From: Mortierella alpina
Lineage: Eukaryota; Mortierellomycota; Mortierellomycetes; Mortierellales; Mortierellaceae
Length of the DNA: 64,000 nucleotides
Reading direction: 5' to 3'
Assembly (NCBI GenBank): GCA_029449245.1
Contig: JANATF010000004.1
Location: forward strand, 2,170,001-2,234,000
The translations under genes were made by a program, and so were the position numbers. A model generated the notes under the pieces. That model had not been told where the DNA came from. It did not search any database and worked only from the letters and a program-made list of their open reading frames with translations. This document shows, in pieces, positions 49,400 through 58,373 of the stretch (position 1 is the first letter of the stretch; each line of letters starts with the position of its first letter).

Positions 49400-50863
49400 T
49401 CAATGCCCGTCCTTCTCCTCCTTCAGCCATGCGTGGGGCTCCTGAGCCTCACTGTCCAGGGTTCCTCTTCGATTACGCTTGCCAGCGAGGAACCACGCGA
49501 CAATGCCCAATCCCAAAACCGCACTCGCCGCCTTGGTGCGCAAAGGAATCTTCTCCTTGGCCCACTCGTCCTTGCTGCCGGTAGATTCATTTGTGTTTGC
49601 CTTCTGGCTGTTTGTGTTCGACTGTGATCTCTCCTGCTGTTCGAGTTGCTGCTTGCGAAGGGGTTCATGATTCTTTTGAGCGATGATTTGGCGTTCCTTT
49701 TCCAGTTGCTCCTTCAGCACCCGTTCGTTATCCAGCTTCTGTTTCACGTTTCGCTCTTGCTCCTGCTGCTCCTTCAAACGCTGCTCCTTTTCCTGCTGCT
49801 CCTTCAAGCGCTGCTCCTTCTCCAGACGATCCTTCGCCTGCTGTTCCTTCGCCTGCTGTTCCTTCGCCTGCTGTTCCTTCGCCTGCTGTTCCTTCAGTCG
49901 GATCTCCTTCTCTTGCTGCTCCCTGAGTCGAGCTTCCTTCTCTTGCTGCTCCCTGAGTCGAGCTTCCTTCTCTTGCTGCTCCCTGAGTCGAGCTTCCTTC
50001 TCTTGCTGCTCCCTGAGTCGAGCTTCCTTCTCTTGCTGCTCCCTAAGTCGAGCTTCCTTCTCTTGCTGCTCCCTGAGTCGAGCTTCCTTCTCGTGCTGTT
50101 CTCTCAGGCGTGCTTCTCGGTCCCTCTGCTCAACAAGTCTTTGTTCCTTTTCTTGCTGCTCCTTCAACTGCATATCCCTATGTTGTTGTTCCTTAATCAA
50201 ACGCTCCTTCTCTTGCTGCTCCAATTGCAATGCCTCCCGTTCCTTTTGCTCCTTGAGCTTCAGTTCCTTTGCCTGCTGTGCGAGCAGTTGTCGCTCCTGC
50301 TCCTGTAGTTCTTTCAATCGCTGCAGTTGCTGCTCTGCAGCCACTTTCTTGGCGGTCGCGACCTTGTCCGTCTCGCTCTGCGCTGAAGCCGAGACCGAGT
50401 CTGATCCAGACCCGGAACGAGGTGCGATCTGAGCTGGGGTGCGGCTAGCTCCTAGTGCAGCCTTTTCAGCACCGTGATGTTGGTGGACATACTTGAGAAC
50501 GCGATCGACAAGATTGGCCTTGCGTCCGCTGACTTTGAGTCCATTGTCTTTGAGAAGTGTGCGCAAATCAGGGACGGTCATGGCTTCAAGTTCTTCTGCG
50601 GTGTAGTAGGGGATTCGAAGTCCGGAGGGTTGAGGAGTGGAATTAGTGGTGTAGGTGCGGTGGTACGATAGTTGAAGGATGGCAGCCGCACGGTGGCTGC
50701 AACGGCTCTGGACGCGCAGAGCGGCAAGAGCAGACGATCGATAGGCTGGCGATGAAAGTGCGACGATAGTTGCTGATGGTGTGGAGAGATGCCGCCGCGT
50801 TCCGGGGGAGGCGATCAGGGTGGCGGATCGCTCCAGGATGGGGCGATATTGTTTGAAAAGCAT
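49400..50863 (-). CDS. AIM34: mitochondrial SAP-domain, coiled-coil membrane protein (Aim34-like)
   Basis: This single-exon gene encodes 487 residues. The N-terminus is rich in Arg/Ser/Ala and lacks acids (MLFKQYRPILERSATLIASPGTRRHLST), a mitochondrial presequence. Residues about 85-125 form a SAP motif (YTAEELEAMTVPDLRTLLKDNGLKVSGRKANLVDRVL). A long charged helix follows, with a 10-residue unit REQQEKEARL repeated exactly about six times and looser copies around it. Near the C-terminus is one hydrophobic segment (AASAVLGLGIVAWFLAG) and a short basic/acidic tail. Yeast Aim34 combines presequence, SAP domain and one membrane segment, so I use that name, but the long coiled coil is extra. The function of Aim34 itself is poorly defined (mitochondrial inheritance phenotype). 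Confidence 0.72.
   Translation of the reverse strand: MLFKQYRPILERSATLIASPGTRRHLSTPSATIVALSSPAYRSSALAALRVQSRCSHRAAAILQLSYHRTYTTNSTPQPSGLRIPYYTAEELEAMTVPDLRTLLKDNGLKVSGRKANLVDRVLKYVHQHHGAEKAALGASRTPAQIAPRSGSGSDSVSASAQSETDKVATAKKVAAEQQLQRLKELQEQERQLLAQQAKELKLKEQKEREALQLEQQEKERLIKEQQHRDMQLKEQQEKEQRLVEQRDREARLREQHEKEARLREQQEKEARLREQQEKEARLREQQEKEARLREQQEKEARLREQQEKEARLREQQEKEIRLKEQQAKEQQAKEQQAKEQQAKDRLEKEQRLKEQQEKEQRLKEQQEQERNVKQKLDNERVLKEQLEKERQIIAQKNHEPLRKQQLEQQERSQSNTNSQKANTNESTGSKDEWAKEKIPLRTKAASAVLGLGIVAWFLAGKRNRRGTLDSEAQEPHAWLKEEKDGH
49921..50100. repeat. 30-bp tandem repeat (six near-perfect copies) in the AIM34-like gene
   Basis: The unit starting CCCTGAGTCGAGCTTCCTTC repeats every 30 bp with one or two substitutions. 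It encodes ten residues of the coiled coil per copy. Near-identity between copies indicates recent expansion and possible length variation between strains. Confidence 0.92.
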
Positions 50864-51947
50864 GCTCCTGCGCGCTTATCCTCTTGTCTGTTGCACGTTG
50901 GGACGAGTCCGGGTAACAAGCGCGATTTCTGTGTGTGCAGACGGGTGAATGAGCGCCCTTCGGATAACCAGGCGGCGTTGGGTTGGTCTGTGTCCTATTG
51001 ATCGCAGAATCCACAATGAGCTTTTCGCTTCACATTGCACAGCGTCGAAAAAAGCATGTTGACTTCAGTCCTTTACCTCGGAACGAGAGAGAGAGTGTGT
51101 GTGTGTGTTTGCGGGACCGAGAGAAGCGACAGGTGCGAGAGCGAGAGGAGGCTGTAGCTGGGGCAACGTGCAATGCGGCCGTTGGTGGGTGCAGATGGAC
51201 GACGACGACGGCGCCCGGGGGAACGAAGACAATCTTGTTTGTCTAAGCCATTTTTCTGGACTGGTCCATCCCATCAGGGCACTCTGCATATGTGTATCTT
51301 CTGATCTTTCATCCTCGTCTTTATTCTTATTTAGGCGCTCAGTGCAGTCATCAAACCCTCGAGCGGTCCCTTGATGCTTCCTACCAAAATGCATATTGCT
51401 CATGTAGCCCAACGTGCAATGCAAAATATACCTTGGCTGCAAGAAGAACTGGCCACGTCGCCAGAAGGGCCGGAACAGCAGCAACAGAGTAGGGTACGGA
51501 AGTAGCCCAACCCTCTCAAGGAGATACATTCCTCGTCCCTTCAAAGATAGCCTGATGGGGATCCAGCTTGCACAAATCTCACTAGTCGGAAAAACCAGTG
51601 GTTACTACAATGAAAATACAAGTGATGATAACACGGTTACAGAAACCAAAACGATGCGAGTATTCACATACAAATGCACTTCAGTTCTTACCGATCTTGC
51701 GCATGCTGTCCAGAACGGGCGCGCACATAATACACTGTGAATGTAGCCTCCGAAAGAGTTTTGTCCACCTCCTCAGGCACTGATTCCAATATATATGGTC
51801 AAATTCATAACTTGTCAGTTGCAAGAGAGTGACAAACACCTTCCTTATCAAACACACCATGATGAAAACTCACAAATTATCGAACATGAGTTGCAGCCGC
51901 CTATTCATGCCATCCAGTGCAGCAGATGCATCCTTGAACTGAAGCAT
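50864..51947. other. intergenic, no firm gene
   Basis: A minus-strand frame at 51065-51544 has one short stretch (ILHCTLGYMSNMHFGRKHQG) loosely like the C-terminus of mitochondrial ATP synthase subunit f, but no supporting upstream exon was found. The rest is without recognisable features. Confidence 0.3.
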
Positions 51948-52235
51948 TTTGGGCGTAACAACGCCCAACCACAAGACCACGTCCCTGCCGCACGGGCGAC
52001 CCAACGTACTTGTAAAATCGCACTTGTAAGTCGCCCGTGTCGAGAAGGCAATACATTGGCTTGGTGATCAAGCGAATCTAGTGAACATCAAACATCGAAA
52101 ATCCCGGGGCCTACGAAGCGTTCTAGGCGTAACTATGGCCGACCACCAAGCCATATTCCTGCCGCACGGGCGACCCAATGTACTGCAATCGCATTTCTGA
52201 ATCGCGCGTGTCGAGAAGGCAATGTATTGGCAAGG
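51948..52235. repeat. imperfect direct repeat of about 110 bp
   Basis: Segments near 51950-52062 and 52122-52235 share GGGCGTAAC/AGGCGTAAC starts, the block CTGCCGCACGGGCGACCCAA, and GTGTCGAGAAGGCAAT near the end, with about 170 bp between starts. They look like two copies of a small unknown element or a local duplication. Confidence 0.65.
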
Positions 52236-52946
52236 TGTTCTTTAGCAAGACACGGAAGAATACGAACATTGAGGTGTTCAAACAAGCACCAACCACACTC
52301 AGATGGGAGAGCAGCTCACCGTTGCCTGCAGTAAGTATCGAGAGGGGGCGAGAGATTATAGGAGACTCGAGGAAGGGATGGGAAGAATGATGGATGCACG
52401 AGAGTACTGGGCGTGTTTTGGTGGGTAGGACGCGCCGAGGGTCCTTCAGTGTTCTGGTAATTCCTAGCACGTCTTTGGCTACACCCATTGGTCATTGCGC
52501 TAACCATTATCGCCCATCTGTTTTCGAGGTTTCGCCGTGCGCAGCGTCCATGTTCCACATGGCCTGCAAGAACCCTGCACCACTCGCAGATGGCGACAGA
52601 CCGCGAGAGGGGGCGGGGCAGAGCAATTGAGAGCACATCAACAGCAGCAGAAAACGCCGCTCGTTGCTGTATCTCTCCCTCACGCCTCCCTCACTCTCAT
52701 TCTCGCCTTTATCCCTCCGCCTCTGCATTGCTCCCCTTTTTTTTGTTTGCGATTGCCTGCAAAGCCTTGTCTCTCGTCGTCGTTTGCTCTCTCTTTTCTT
52801 TCGCTTCTCTTCTCGTCCTTCCCTCGTCTCACTTTCATTTCCCTCTATTTCCCTTCCAATTCTCTCACCCTCTTCTGCACACATCCCCCAACGCAAATCG
52901 CCACATATCCACACTCTTCCACACATACCCAGCCCTCTCTTCCCCC
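52236..52946. other. promoter and leader of the DsbA-like gene
   Basis: About 700 bp carry no gene. From about 52665 to 52945 the strand is strongly CT-rich (TCTCTTTTCTTTCGCTTCTC-like), as in fungal leaders. The preceding frame has no ATG and is read-through. Confidence 0.4.
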
Positions 52947-53852
52947 ATGACCGGAGAACTCACCAGCAAGCCCTTTGAAGGCTGCGGATCCATCTCCTCC
53001 AGCACACTGCCCGTCAACCTCTCTACAGCAGACACCAGCGCAGCATCGGACACACAGTCGATCCGGATGGATATCTACTCAGACACAACCTGCCCATGGT
53101 GCTATATCACCAAGAAGCGCCTCGAAAAGGCCATGCACACCTTCCAGTCCCAGACCCCAAACAATATCCGCTTCGACATTCATTGGCATCCCTATCAGCT
53201 AGATCCGCAAGCACCCCAACTCCCGGTGCTGAGAAGCAAATTATTACAGCGGAAATTCGGCTCCGAGCGGGCAGCTCAGGTCCAGGAGCGTATCCTGGCT
53301 GCGGGAAAGATCGAAGGGATTGAGTTCTTGTACTCGGACCAGAGTTTGTACTGCAATACCATGGATTCCCATCGTCTGATCCGCTTTGCACGGGAGAGAA
53401 TGGGGCCATCCAGGAAACGCAAGTCCATCAGCGCAGCAGAAGGAGCAGAAACAGCACGTGGAGATGAACCAGAGTCTGATGAGACAGAGATGGATGATAT
53501 GGGAAATTTGATCGAGGACTTGATGGTCGAGGAGCTGTTCAAGAGCCATTTCGAGCGGGGAGAGTGCGGCGACGTGCCAACACTGAAGGAGTGTGGACGC
53601 AAGGTACTGAGACAGATCTCTGCCATGGACGGATTCCATATGGAGGTGAACGAGATGAAGCAGCAGATCGCAGAGATGGAGAGGCTGTTGGATGGTCAAG
53701 AGGGACTAGACGACGTTAAGGAGGAGATCCGAGTCGCCAAACAAGAAATTCAGCTGCAAGGTGTGCCTGCAATCGTGGTTCAGAACACATACCTGCTATC
53801 CGGCGGCCAGGATGCATCGACCTTCGTTGAGATCTTTAAGCGAGTCGTCTGA
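52947..53852 (+). CDS. DsbA/FrnE-like thioredoxin-fold oxidoreductase
   Basis: This single-exon gene encodes 301 residues. Around residue 40 begins MDIYSDTTCPWCYITKKRLEKA, the CPWC active-site motif of the DsbA-family FrnE/2-hydroxychromene isomerase group, followed by FDIHWHPYQLDPQAP, a conserved second strand of that family. Near the C-terminus GVPAIVVQNTYLLSGGQDASTF supplies the cis-proline loop. The helical middle is longer than usual, with an acidic low-complexity insert (residues about 155-190) and a predicted coiled coil (MEVNEMKQQIAEMERLL). No signal peptide is evident, so it is probably cytosolic. ATG 52947 follows a CT-rich leader. A transposon lies 37 bp after the stop, and the last 84 codons are repeated further right. 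Confidence 0.85.
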   Translation: MTGELTSKPFEGCGSISSSTLPVNLSTADTSAASDTQSIRMDIYSDTTCPWCYITKKRLEKAMHTFQSQTPNNIRFDIHWHPYQLDPQAPQLPVLRSKLLQRKFGSERAAQVQERILAAGKIEGIEFLYSDQSLYCNTMDSHRLIRFARERMGPSRKRKSISAAEGAETARGDEPESDETEMDDMGNLIEDLMVEELFKSHFERGECGDVPTLKECGRKVLRQISAMDGFHMEVNEMKQQIAEMERLLDGQEGLDDVKEEIRVAKQEIQLQGVPAIVVQNTYLLSGGQDASTFVEIFKRVV

Positions 53853-53889
53853 TCAGCGATACCAAACCGCAAATAAAAAAATAAATATA

Positions 53890-53912
53890 TTGTGCCTTGC
53901 AAAAATTTTGTC
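53890..53912 (+). repeat. left terminal inverted repeat of the two-gene transposon
   Basis: It begins TTGTGCCTTGCAAAAATT. Beyond base 23 similarity to the other end continues only in short blocks (TCAGGGC-TGAA, TGGGG). Confidence 0.9.
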
Positions 53913-54109
53913 TTGTCAGGGCTTGAATGGCTCGGACAAATTTTCTGGGGTTCTCGATTAATTTTGAGCCCCGCCACAATAAAACAATTTAAATCGACCA
54001 TTCAAACTATCGCTTTCCGCCTTTTCCTTGCTGTCGTAGGGATCTTTGAAAACACGATTGCAATGTACGCCCTGTTAAAAACAACAGAAAGGCCAATAAG
54101 GTAGATCGT

Positions 54110-54142
54110 CTGTTTTGTCGGAAAAGTTTTCCGACAAAACAG
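54110..54142. promoter_or_regulatory. 33-bp perfect palindrome upstream of the transposase
   Basis: Two 16-base arms, CTGTTTTGTCGGAAAA and its complement, flank a single G. The palindrome sits 40 bp before the TATA box of the transposase gene. The core TTTTGTCGG is shared with the right terminal repeat, so it may be a transposase-binding operator. That role is inference. Confidence 0.6.
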
Positions 54143-54181
54143 GCGATTGATATTGTTGGGGACAACTAGGCCAGCCGACGA

Positions 54182-54188
54182 TATAAAT
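54182..54188 (+). promoter_or_regulatory. TATA box of the transposase gene
   Basis: TATAAAT lies 85 bp before the ATG at 54267. Spacing and the palindrome just upstream make it a credible promoter. Confidence 0.5.
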
Positions 54189-54266
54189 CGGTCTCGTTTT
54201 TCAGCAGATTGTGCACTTCAGTTTTCTCGTTTTTGCTCTCTTTCACCTATATTCACGCTCTTCCTT

Positions 54267-55352
54267 ATGACCAAATCCGCTGATTATCGCATGGCTGCAG
54301 TCGTTCTCTACGACATCTATGGACTAAGCTCACTTGCAGTCGCTTCACTCCTCAGCTGCTCTTATAGAAGTGTGGAACGGTGGTCCGGTGAGATTTCGAC
54401 ATAATCGTTTTGGTCTAGAGAACGGTCTGAAACGTTATCACTCATAAAATCTGTATTCTTCTTGACAGATCAGTTTAACAGGACTGGCACAGTAGAACGC
54501 GCTCCACCTAGAGAGCGTAGAATGCGTTGGGGAATAGAGGTGGAGTCTTTTGTTCGCACTTACATCGAAGGACATCCATGCTTCTTGCTTGAAGAGCTCC
54601 AGGACCAGTTGCAAGAAAAGTTTCCAGATATCCACTCCTCCGTTTCCACAATCAGTCGGTATCTTCGATTTGACCTCAACTTCACTCGGAAGGTACTGCA
54701 AAAACGAGCAAGAGAAGCCCGCCCAGACGACATCGACTACTACCAGTTCACCCTTGGACAAGTGTACATGCACCCCGAGCAACTTGTCTTCGTTGATGAA
54801 ACCAGCAAGGACAGCCGAGCCTCTGTTAGACACTTTGCCTGGTCGATGAAAGGAGCACCTGCAGTAGTCAACCTACCATTTTCAAGAGGCAAAAGGGTTT
54901 CCGCGCTTGCTGCATTTGATAGTAAAGGGTTTCTTGCCTGGAGGATCACCGAAGATACTTTCACTAGGAAGTCATTCTACGAAGGCTTTGTGGAAGAAAT
55001 TCTCCCTCATCTCTTGCCATGGCCCATGCGCAACTCTATTGTGATCATGGATAATGCAAGAATACATATGTTCCAGGAACTGGTAGATGCCGTACATTCG
55101 CGAGGAGCACATATCTTTTTCCTACCTCCTTATTGCCCCCATATGAATCCAATCGAACTCGGGTTTGCCAATTTGAAGCAGTGGCTCCAGCGATATGCTA
55201 ATATGATTTTCAGTCACTTTCCAAAGGACGTGCTGGATCTGGCCTTCCCAGACTGTTCCAAGAAGAGTTTGTTCCTCGACACTTTCCGTCACTGTGGCTA
55301 TACCCCTGGCTACCTAGACAAGGATAAGTTTCGTCAGGGCATAAAGGAATAA
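54267..55352 (+). CDS. DD34E transposase (IS630/Tc1-mariner superfamily), two exons
   Basis: Exon 54267-54387 is joined to 54469-55352 (donor GTGAGA, acceptor GACAG), restoring frame to 334 residues. Without splicing the first part stops within the intron. Residues 10-50 form a helix-turn-helix (LYDIYGLSSLAVASLLSCSYRSVERW). A second follows (LQDQLQEKFPDIHSSVSTISRYLR). The catalytic core is DDE_3-like: VFVDETSKD (first Asp), IVIMDNARIHM (second Asp) and PPYCPHMNPIELGFANLK (Glu), with 34 residues between the last two acids. The protein cuts and joins the element at its inverted ends. No disabling change is visible. The AATAAA overlapping the stop may serve as polyadenylation signal. Confidence 0.93.
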
Positions 55353-55385
55353 AAAAGTGCGGCTGATGACGACACAAGCTGTGGT

Positions 55386-56696
55386 TTATTTCATAATTGT
55401 ACTTCGAGTTGTGATTCTAGGAACTGAGGCAGCTTGACGTGCGGCGGTCTGGCGCCTTGTAGTGCGAGATTGTGTTTGTGGATCCATCTGTTGGTGCTTT
55501 CTCTTCCTTCCGCTTGACGACTCACTGGCTTCTGGTTCTTCTACTAGATCGGTGTGAGCAGTGCTCACGACAGGATTGCTTAACTCACTGGCATAATATT
55601 GGTTTTCAGTATCGACATTTTGAGAATTGATATTTGATGTTGTGCGGCGCCTCCGCACCAGCAATTCTTCCTCCTCGTCTGTCTCCTCCTGTTCAAGCAA
55701 CCTCTGAGATGCTTGGTATTCAGCGTCGGGCCCAATATGGTCAATATCCTCCATGTCTTCTATAGGCGCAGGCGGAGGGACAGGTGGGTTGTCGCTTAAC
55801 TGTCGAAGTCCTTCGGCTAAACTGCAGTTTGGGAGCCCTAGCGCATCTCTTAACACGTCCAAGGGGATCCTGACGGGAAACTTGATCGAGGTACCCTCAA
55901 GTTGTATGTCTAAAACCAATGATCTTTGTGGTAATATTGCGCGATGGAGCAATCCATCCTCTTGAAGTACCTGTCTTCGTCGATCGAGTGACTCGGCCTG
56001 TTGGTAGGTAATGTTGGTGGGGATATGTAGAGGCTCGCCGGGGGTAGGGATAAGATCTGGATTTCTGCTCAGATCCCTTGCCAAAAACTGTCGTGCTAAT
56101 GGCGCAGGGACTGGCGTTGACGAGTCTTCATTGTGTGCGTCGATAGCTGTAATGGCTGCTTGATAGTTCACTGCCGTTCCACGATGAACAGTCGCCCCCC
56201 CTGCTCGATTACCTCCTCCACCTACGATTCCGTTGACCCTCAGCGTCAAATAGACAAAGACGTGAACCACGATACCGTCCTCTCTCTTCAATCTGCTCGC
56301 TTCATTCCTCCAGGCTTGTTGAATGCGTTGATGCACGACAGAATTATCCAGTGGCTGAAATGTCCCTTGCTTGCTGTTATGGTAAGGCTTCAAATACGCC
56401 TCGCCTGAAGGCCACTCATATGTCTCGCCAGGGATACGGATGCGGGCCAATTGTGTCTTTATACGTTCCACCAGCACTCCATACGTATCGCCGTCGGATA
56501 CAAAGGAGACTTCAGGGATGCCATCAAACAAGTTTCTGATGCGCTTGATCTCGCGGCATGTTTTGGTGGGATCGCCAATTCGAAAGTTGATGCCGCATTG
56601 GATAGTGGCCGGAGGTTCGAATTGAGCAACGGGATCAGGTGTGCGTTCAAGAGAAACTGACGAGCGGCCATCCTCTATATCGATATCATCGGTCAT
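55386..56696 (-). CDS. transposon-borne accessory protein of unknown function, 436 aa
   Basis: A single-exon frame starts at ATG 56696, 167 bp inside the right end of the element. The N-terminal two thirds look folded: INFRIGDPTKTCREIKRIRNL, a segment with GETYEWPSGEAYLKPYH, then VVHVFVYLTLRVNGIVGGGGN and LVLDIQLEGTSIKFPVRIPLDVL. The last 130 residues are acidic, then basic and disordered (SSSGRKRKHQQ, TRRQTAARQAA), like a nuclear localisation or DNA-contact tail. I recognise no domain. Being inside the inverted repeats and convergent with the transposase, it probably helps transposition or binds the ends, but this is inference. It could also be captured host coding DNA. Confidence 0.75.
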   Translation of the reverse strand: MTDDIDIEDGRSSVSLERTPDPVAQFEPPATIQCGINFRIGDPTKTCREIKRIRNLFDGIPEVSFVSDGDTYGVLVERIKTQLARIRIPGETYEWPSGEAYLKPYHNSKQGTFQPLDNSVVHQRIQQAWRNEASRLKREDGIVVHVFVYLTLRVNGIVGGGGNRAGGATVHRGTAVNYQAAITAIDAHNEDSSTPVPAPLARQFLARDLSRNPDLIPTPGEPLHIPTNITYQQAESLDRRRQVLQEDGLLHRAILPQRSLVLDIQLEGTSIKFPVRIPLDVLRDALGLPNCSLAEGLRQLSDNPPVPPPAPIEDMEDIDHIGPDAEYQASQRLLEQEETDEEEELLVRRRRTTSNINSQNVDTENQYYASELSNPVVSTAHTDLVEEPEASESSSGRKRKHQQMDPQTQSRTTRRQTAARQAASVPRITTRSTIMK

Positions 56697-56862
56697 GAGG
56701 CAAGACGGAAGGGAAGGCGGTGGGGTTGGACAAGGAGGGGATATTTTTTTGGAAGAAAAAAAAAAAAACAAAAACACTTCACCCGTTTGATTTATTTTTT
56801 TGTTCGGCGAAATAAGATTGCCCCAAATAATTTTCAGGCCCTGATAACAATAGTTTCTGACC

Positions 56863-56885
56863 GACAAAATCTTTGCAAGGCACAA
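56863..56885 (-). repeat. right terminal inverted repeat of the two-gene transposon
   Basis: Read on minus it begins TTGTGCCTTGCAAAGATT, one difference from the left end. The bases that follow contain TTTTGTCGG, also found in both arms of the internal palindrome. Confidence 0.9.
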
Positions 56886-57491
56886 TATAAAAAAAAAAAT
56901 AGATTTGATATAGCCAGGGGTTCCAGCAGCGTAGGGTTCTTAATGTGCAGGGATATCAATTTCGCCGACGACATGTTCTTCCCCTTCCGCATGCTCACTC
57001 ACTCAAGTTCAGGAACCACGTTTCCGACACTGTCCCCAAGGCCTTATCCACATGCAACTGGTCGTTTATATTCAAGCACAAGAACCGTGGGGACTATACC
57101 TGGTAAGTGGTTCCTTCTCATGTATGTCTTCAGGCTCACCCGTCTCACCTCCACTGGCAAAGGTCAAAGGTGTATGTGTGCTTTCATTATCACGAAGAAG
57201 ACATCAAGGACGCCCTCCTTAGATCGGACCAGGATAGGGACGAGGGCATGCAACTAAATAAAAACCAAGTGTTCGTTGACGGACGCAATACGCAAAGCAA
57301 ATGGATCTGGATCAATTGACACGAACTCGCTGTCGACTGAGAGAAACCGATAGAGATCACTTCTTCAAGTCGCACGCGCCCGAGGATGCCATAAGTGGTG
57401 GGGAGCACTGTAGTAGTAGAGGTGATTCTCGGATCGAACCCGAAGACAGGGACTAGGAAAGGGCTGGAAGAAAGTGCCAGAATGTACAGTA

Positions 57492-57760
57492 CAACTGTAT
57501 TTTTGTCAGCCCGGATCACAGAGCAGTTCATATACAAATCAGCCATCACGCTGCCCAACGCGTGCTCTTCAAGGGAATGCGCCTTTAGCTGCAAGAACCA
57601 TTCAGGAGATAGAGCAAAATACATCTGACTATGGCTAATAATAAGTTCATTCTCGAGAAATGGGCACTCACAATTACCACAGTCTTTCTTGTGTGAACGT
57701 AAGCAAATATGAACTTCAGTGTGCGAAGAATAGTACTGAGTAGCCGAGGCTACACATTTC
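57492..57760 (-). pseudogene. decayed cysteine-rich coding fragment, unit 1 copy
   Basis: On minus the frame reads KCVASATQYYSSHTEVHICL and later CGNCECPFLENELIISHSQ, then EWFLQLKAHSLEEHALGSVM. The same protein frame is preserved in unit 2 with both silent and replacement changes, so it was once coding. In this copy a 5-base length difference near 57490 shifts the frame and the upstream part is deleted. I do not recognise the family; the spaced Cys and His residues suggest a zinc-binding fold. Confidence 0.5.
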
Positions 57761-57778
57761 GGTTTGGTCTCTTAAAGA

Positions 57779-58084
57779 ATGATGGTGCTTTTCGATTTTA
57801 AAACATTCGTCAGCCCTCTCCACACCGCCGTGTCCTATACATTGTCGCTCGAGAGAGCGCTTCAGGTGCAGGAGTTTTTGCTGTTGAAGCAACGACACCT
57901 AGAGGCATTGCTTGACATTGAGCGATTGCAGAATGTTCTTCGTCTAAAGCGGCGGCCGTCGAGAATTTCACAGCACACGCAGGTCTTTGCGCGTCAGCTA
58001 AAGTCCCTGCACACGCAGTTGCAAGAGCTTCACCAGTACTACTTGCATTACTGCGACTTGCACATCGCAGACGACAAAGGGTAG
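57779..58084 (+). CDS. possible small coiled-coil protein, 101 aa (unit 1 only)
   Basis: The frame contains a leucine-rich helical stretch (VQEFLLLKQRHLEALLDIERLQNVLRLKRR and HTQLQELHQYYLHYCDLH). The corresponding frame in unit 2 carries stop codons and a 3-base loss, so either only unit 1 is coding or neither is. It has no recognised domain and no independent support beyond its length. Confidence 0.25.
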   Translation: MMVLFDFKTFVSPLHTAVSYTLSLERALQVQEFLLLKQRHLEALLDIERLQNVLRLKRRPSRISQHTQVFARQLKSLHTQLQELHQYYLHYCDLHIADDKG

Positions 58085-58373
58085 CATCAGAAGGGAACGA
58101 GACGAATGGTACGGCTGCGATCACCGAGAGCGCAATATGCTGGTGCTTCAACAGAACTTGAAGTTCTCACTGGTGATGATTATCTTGCAAGCGGAGACCT
58201 ACTCCTTACAGGTGATCTGACAATAATCGCATAGCATCAATTTCGCACTCAGACCTGATGTGGACGTGGACCATGTAATGCCAGAGTTCAAGAGTTTATG
58301 ATCTTGAATAGCGCTGATGAATACTATTCATATTCGTCGGTAATATACGTCTGTATCATTATGGCAGTCTGCA

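Larger units (their letters stand above)
53890..56885. mobile_element. Tc1/mariner-IS630-type transposon with two convergent genes, 2,996 bp
   Basis: Inverted ends begin TTGTGCCTTGCAAA on both sides and match at 22 of 23 bases. They are flanked by TA (within TATA) on each side, the usual target of this superfamily. Inside are an intron-containing DD34E transposase on plus and a second gene on minus whose stop codons lie 33 bp apart. A paralogous unit at 60.1-60.4 kb shows the same flanking DNA without the element, confirming the borders. Both frames are intact, so the copy may be active or recent. Confidence 0.92.

Noticed and set aside
49921-50100. Regular 30-bp repeats as a CRISPR array
   Set aside because: The repeats are contiguous without spacers and encode a coiled coil in a nuclear gene.
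49646-50432. Plus-strand Leu/Cys/Ser-rich frames opposite the AIM34-like repeat
   Set aside because: They are produced by the 30-bp tandem repeat read on the wrong strand.
51065-51544. Possible ATP synthase subunit f exon on minus
   Set aside because: Only a short C-terminal resemblance (GYMSNMHFGRKHQG) is seen and no upstream exon with the conserved subunit f motifs was found.
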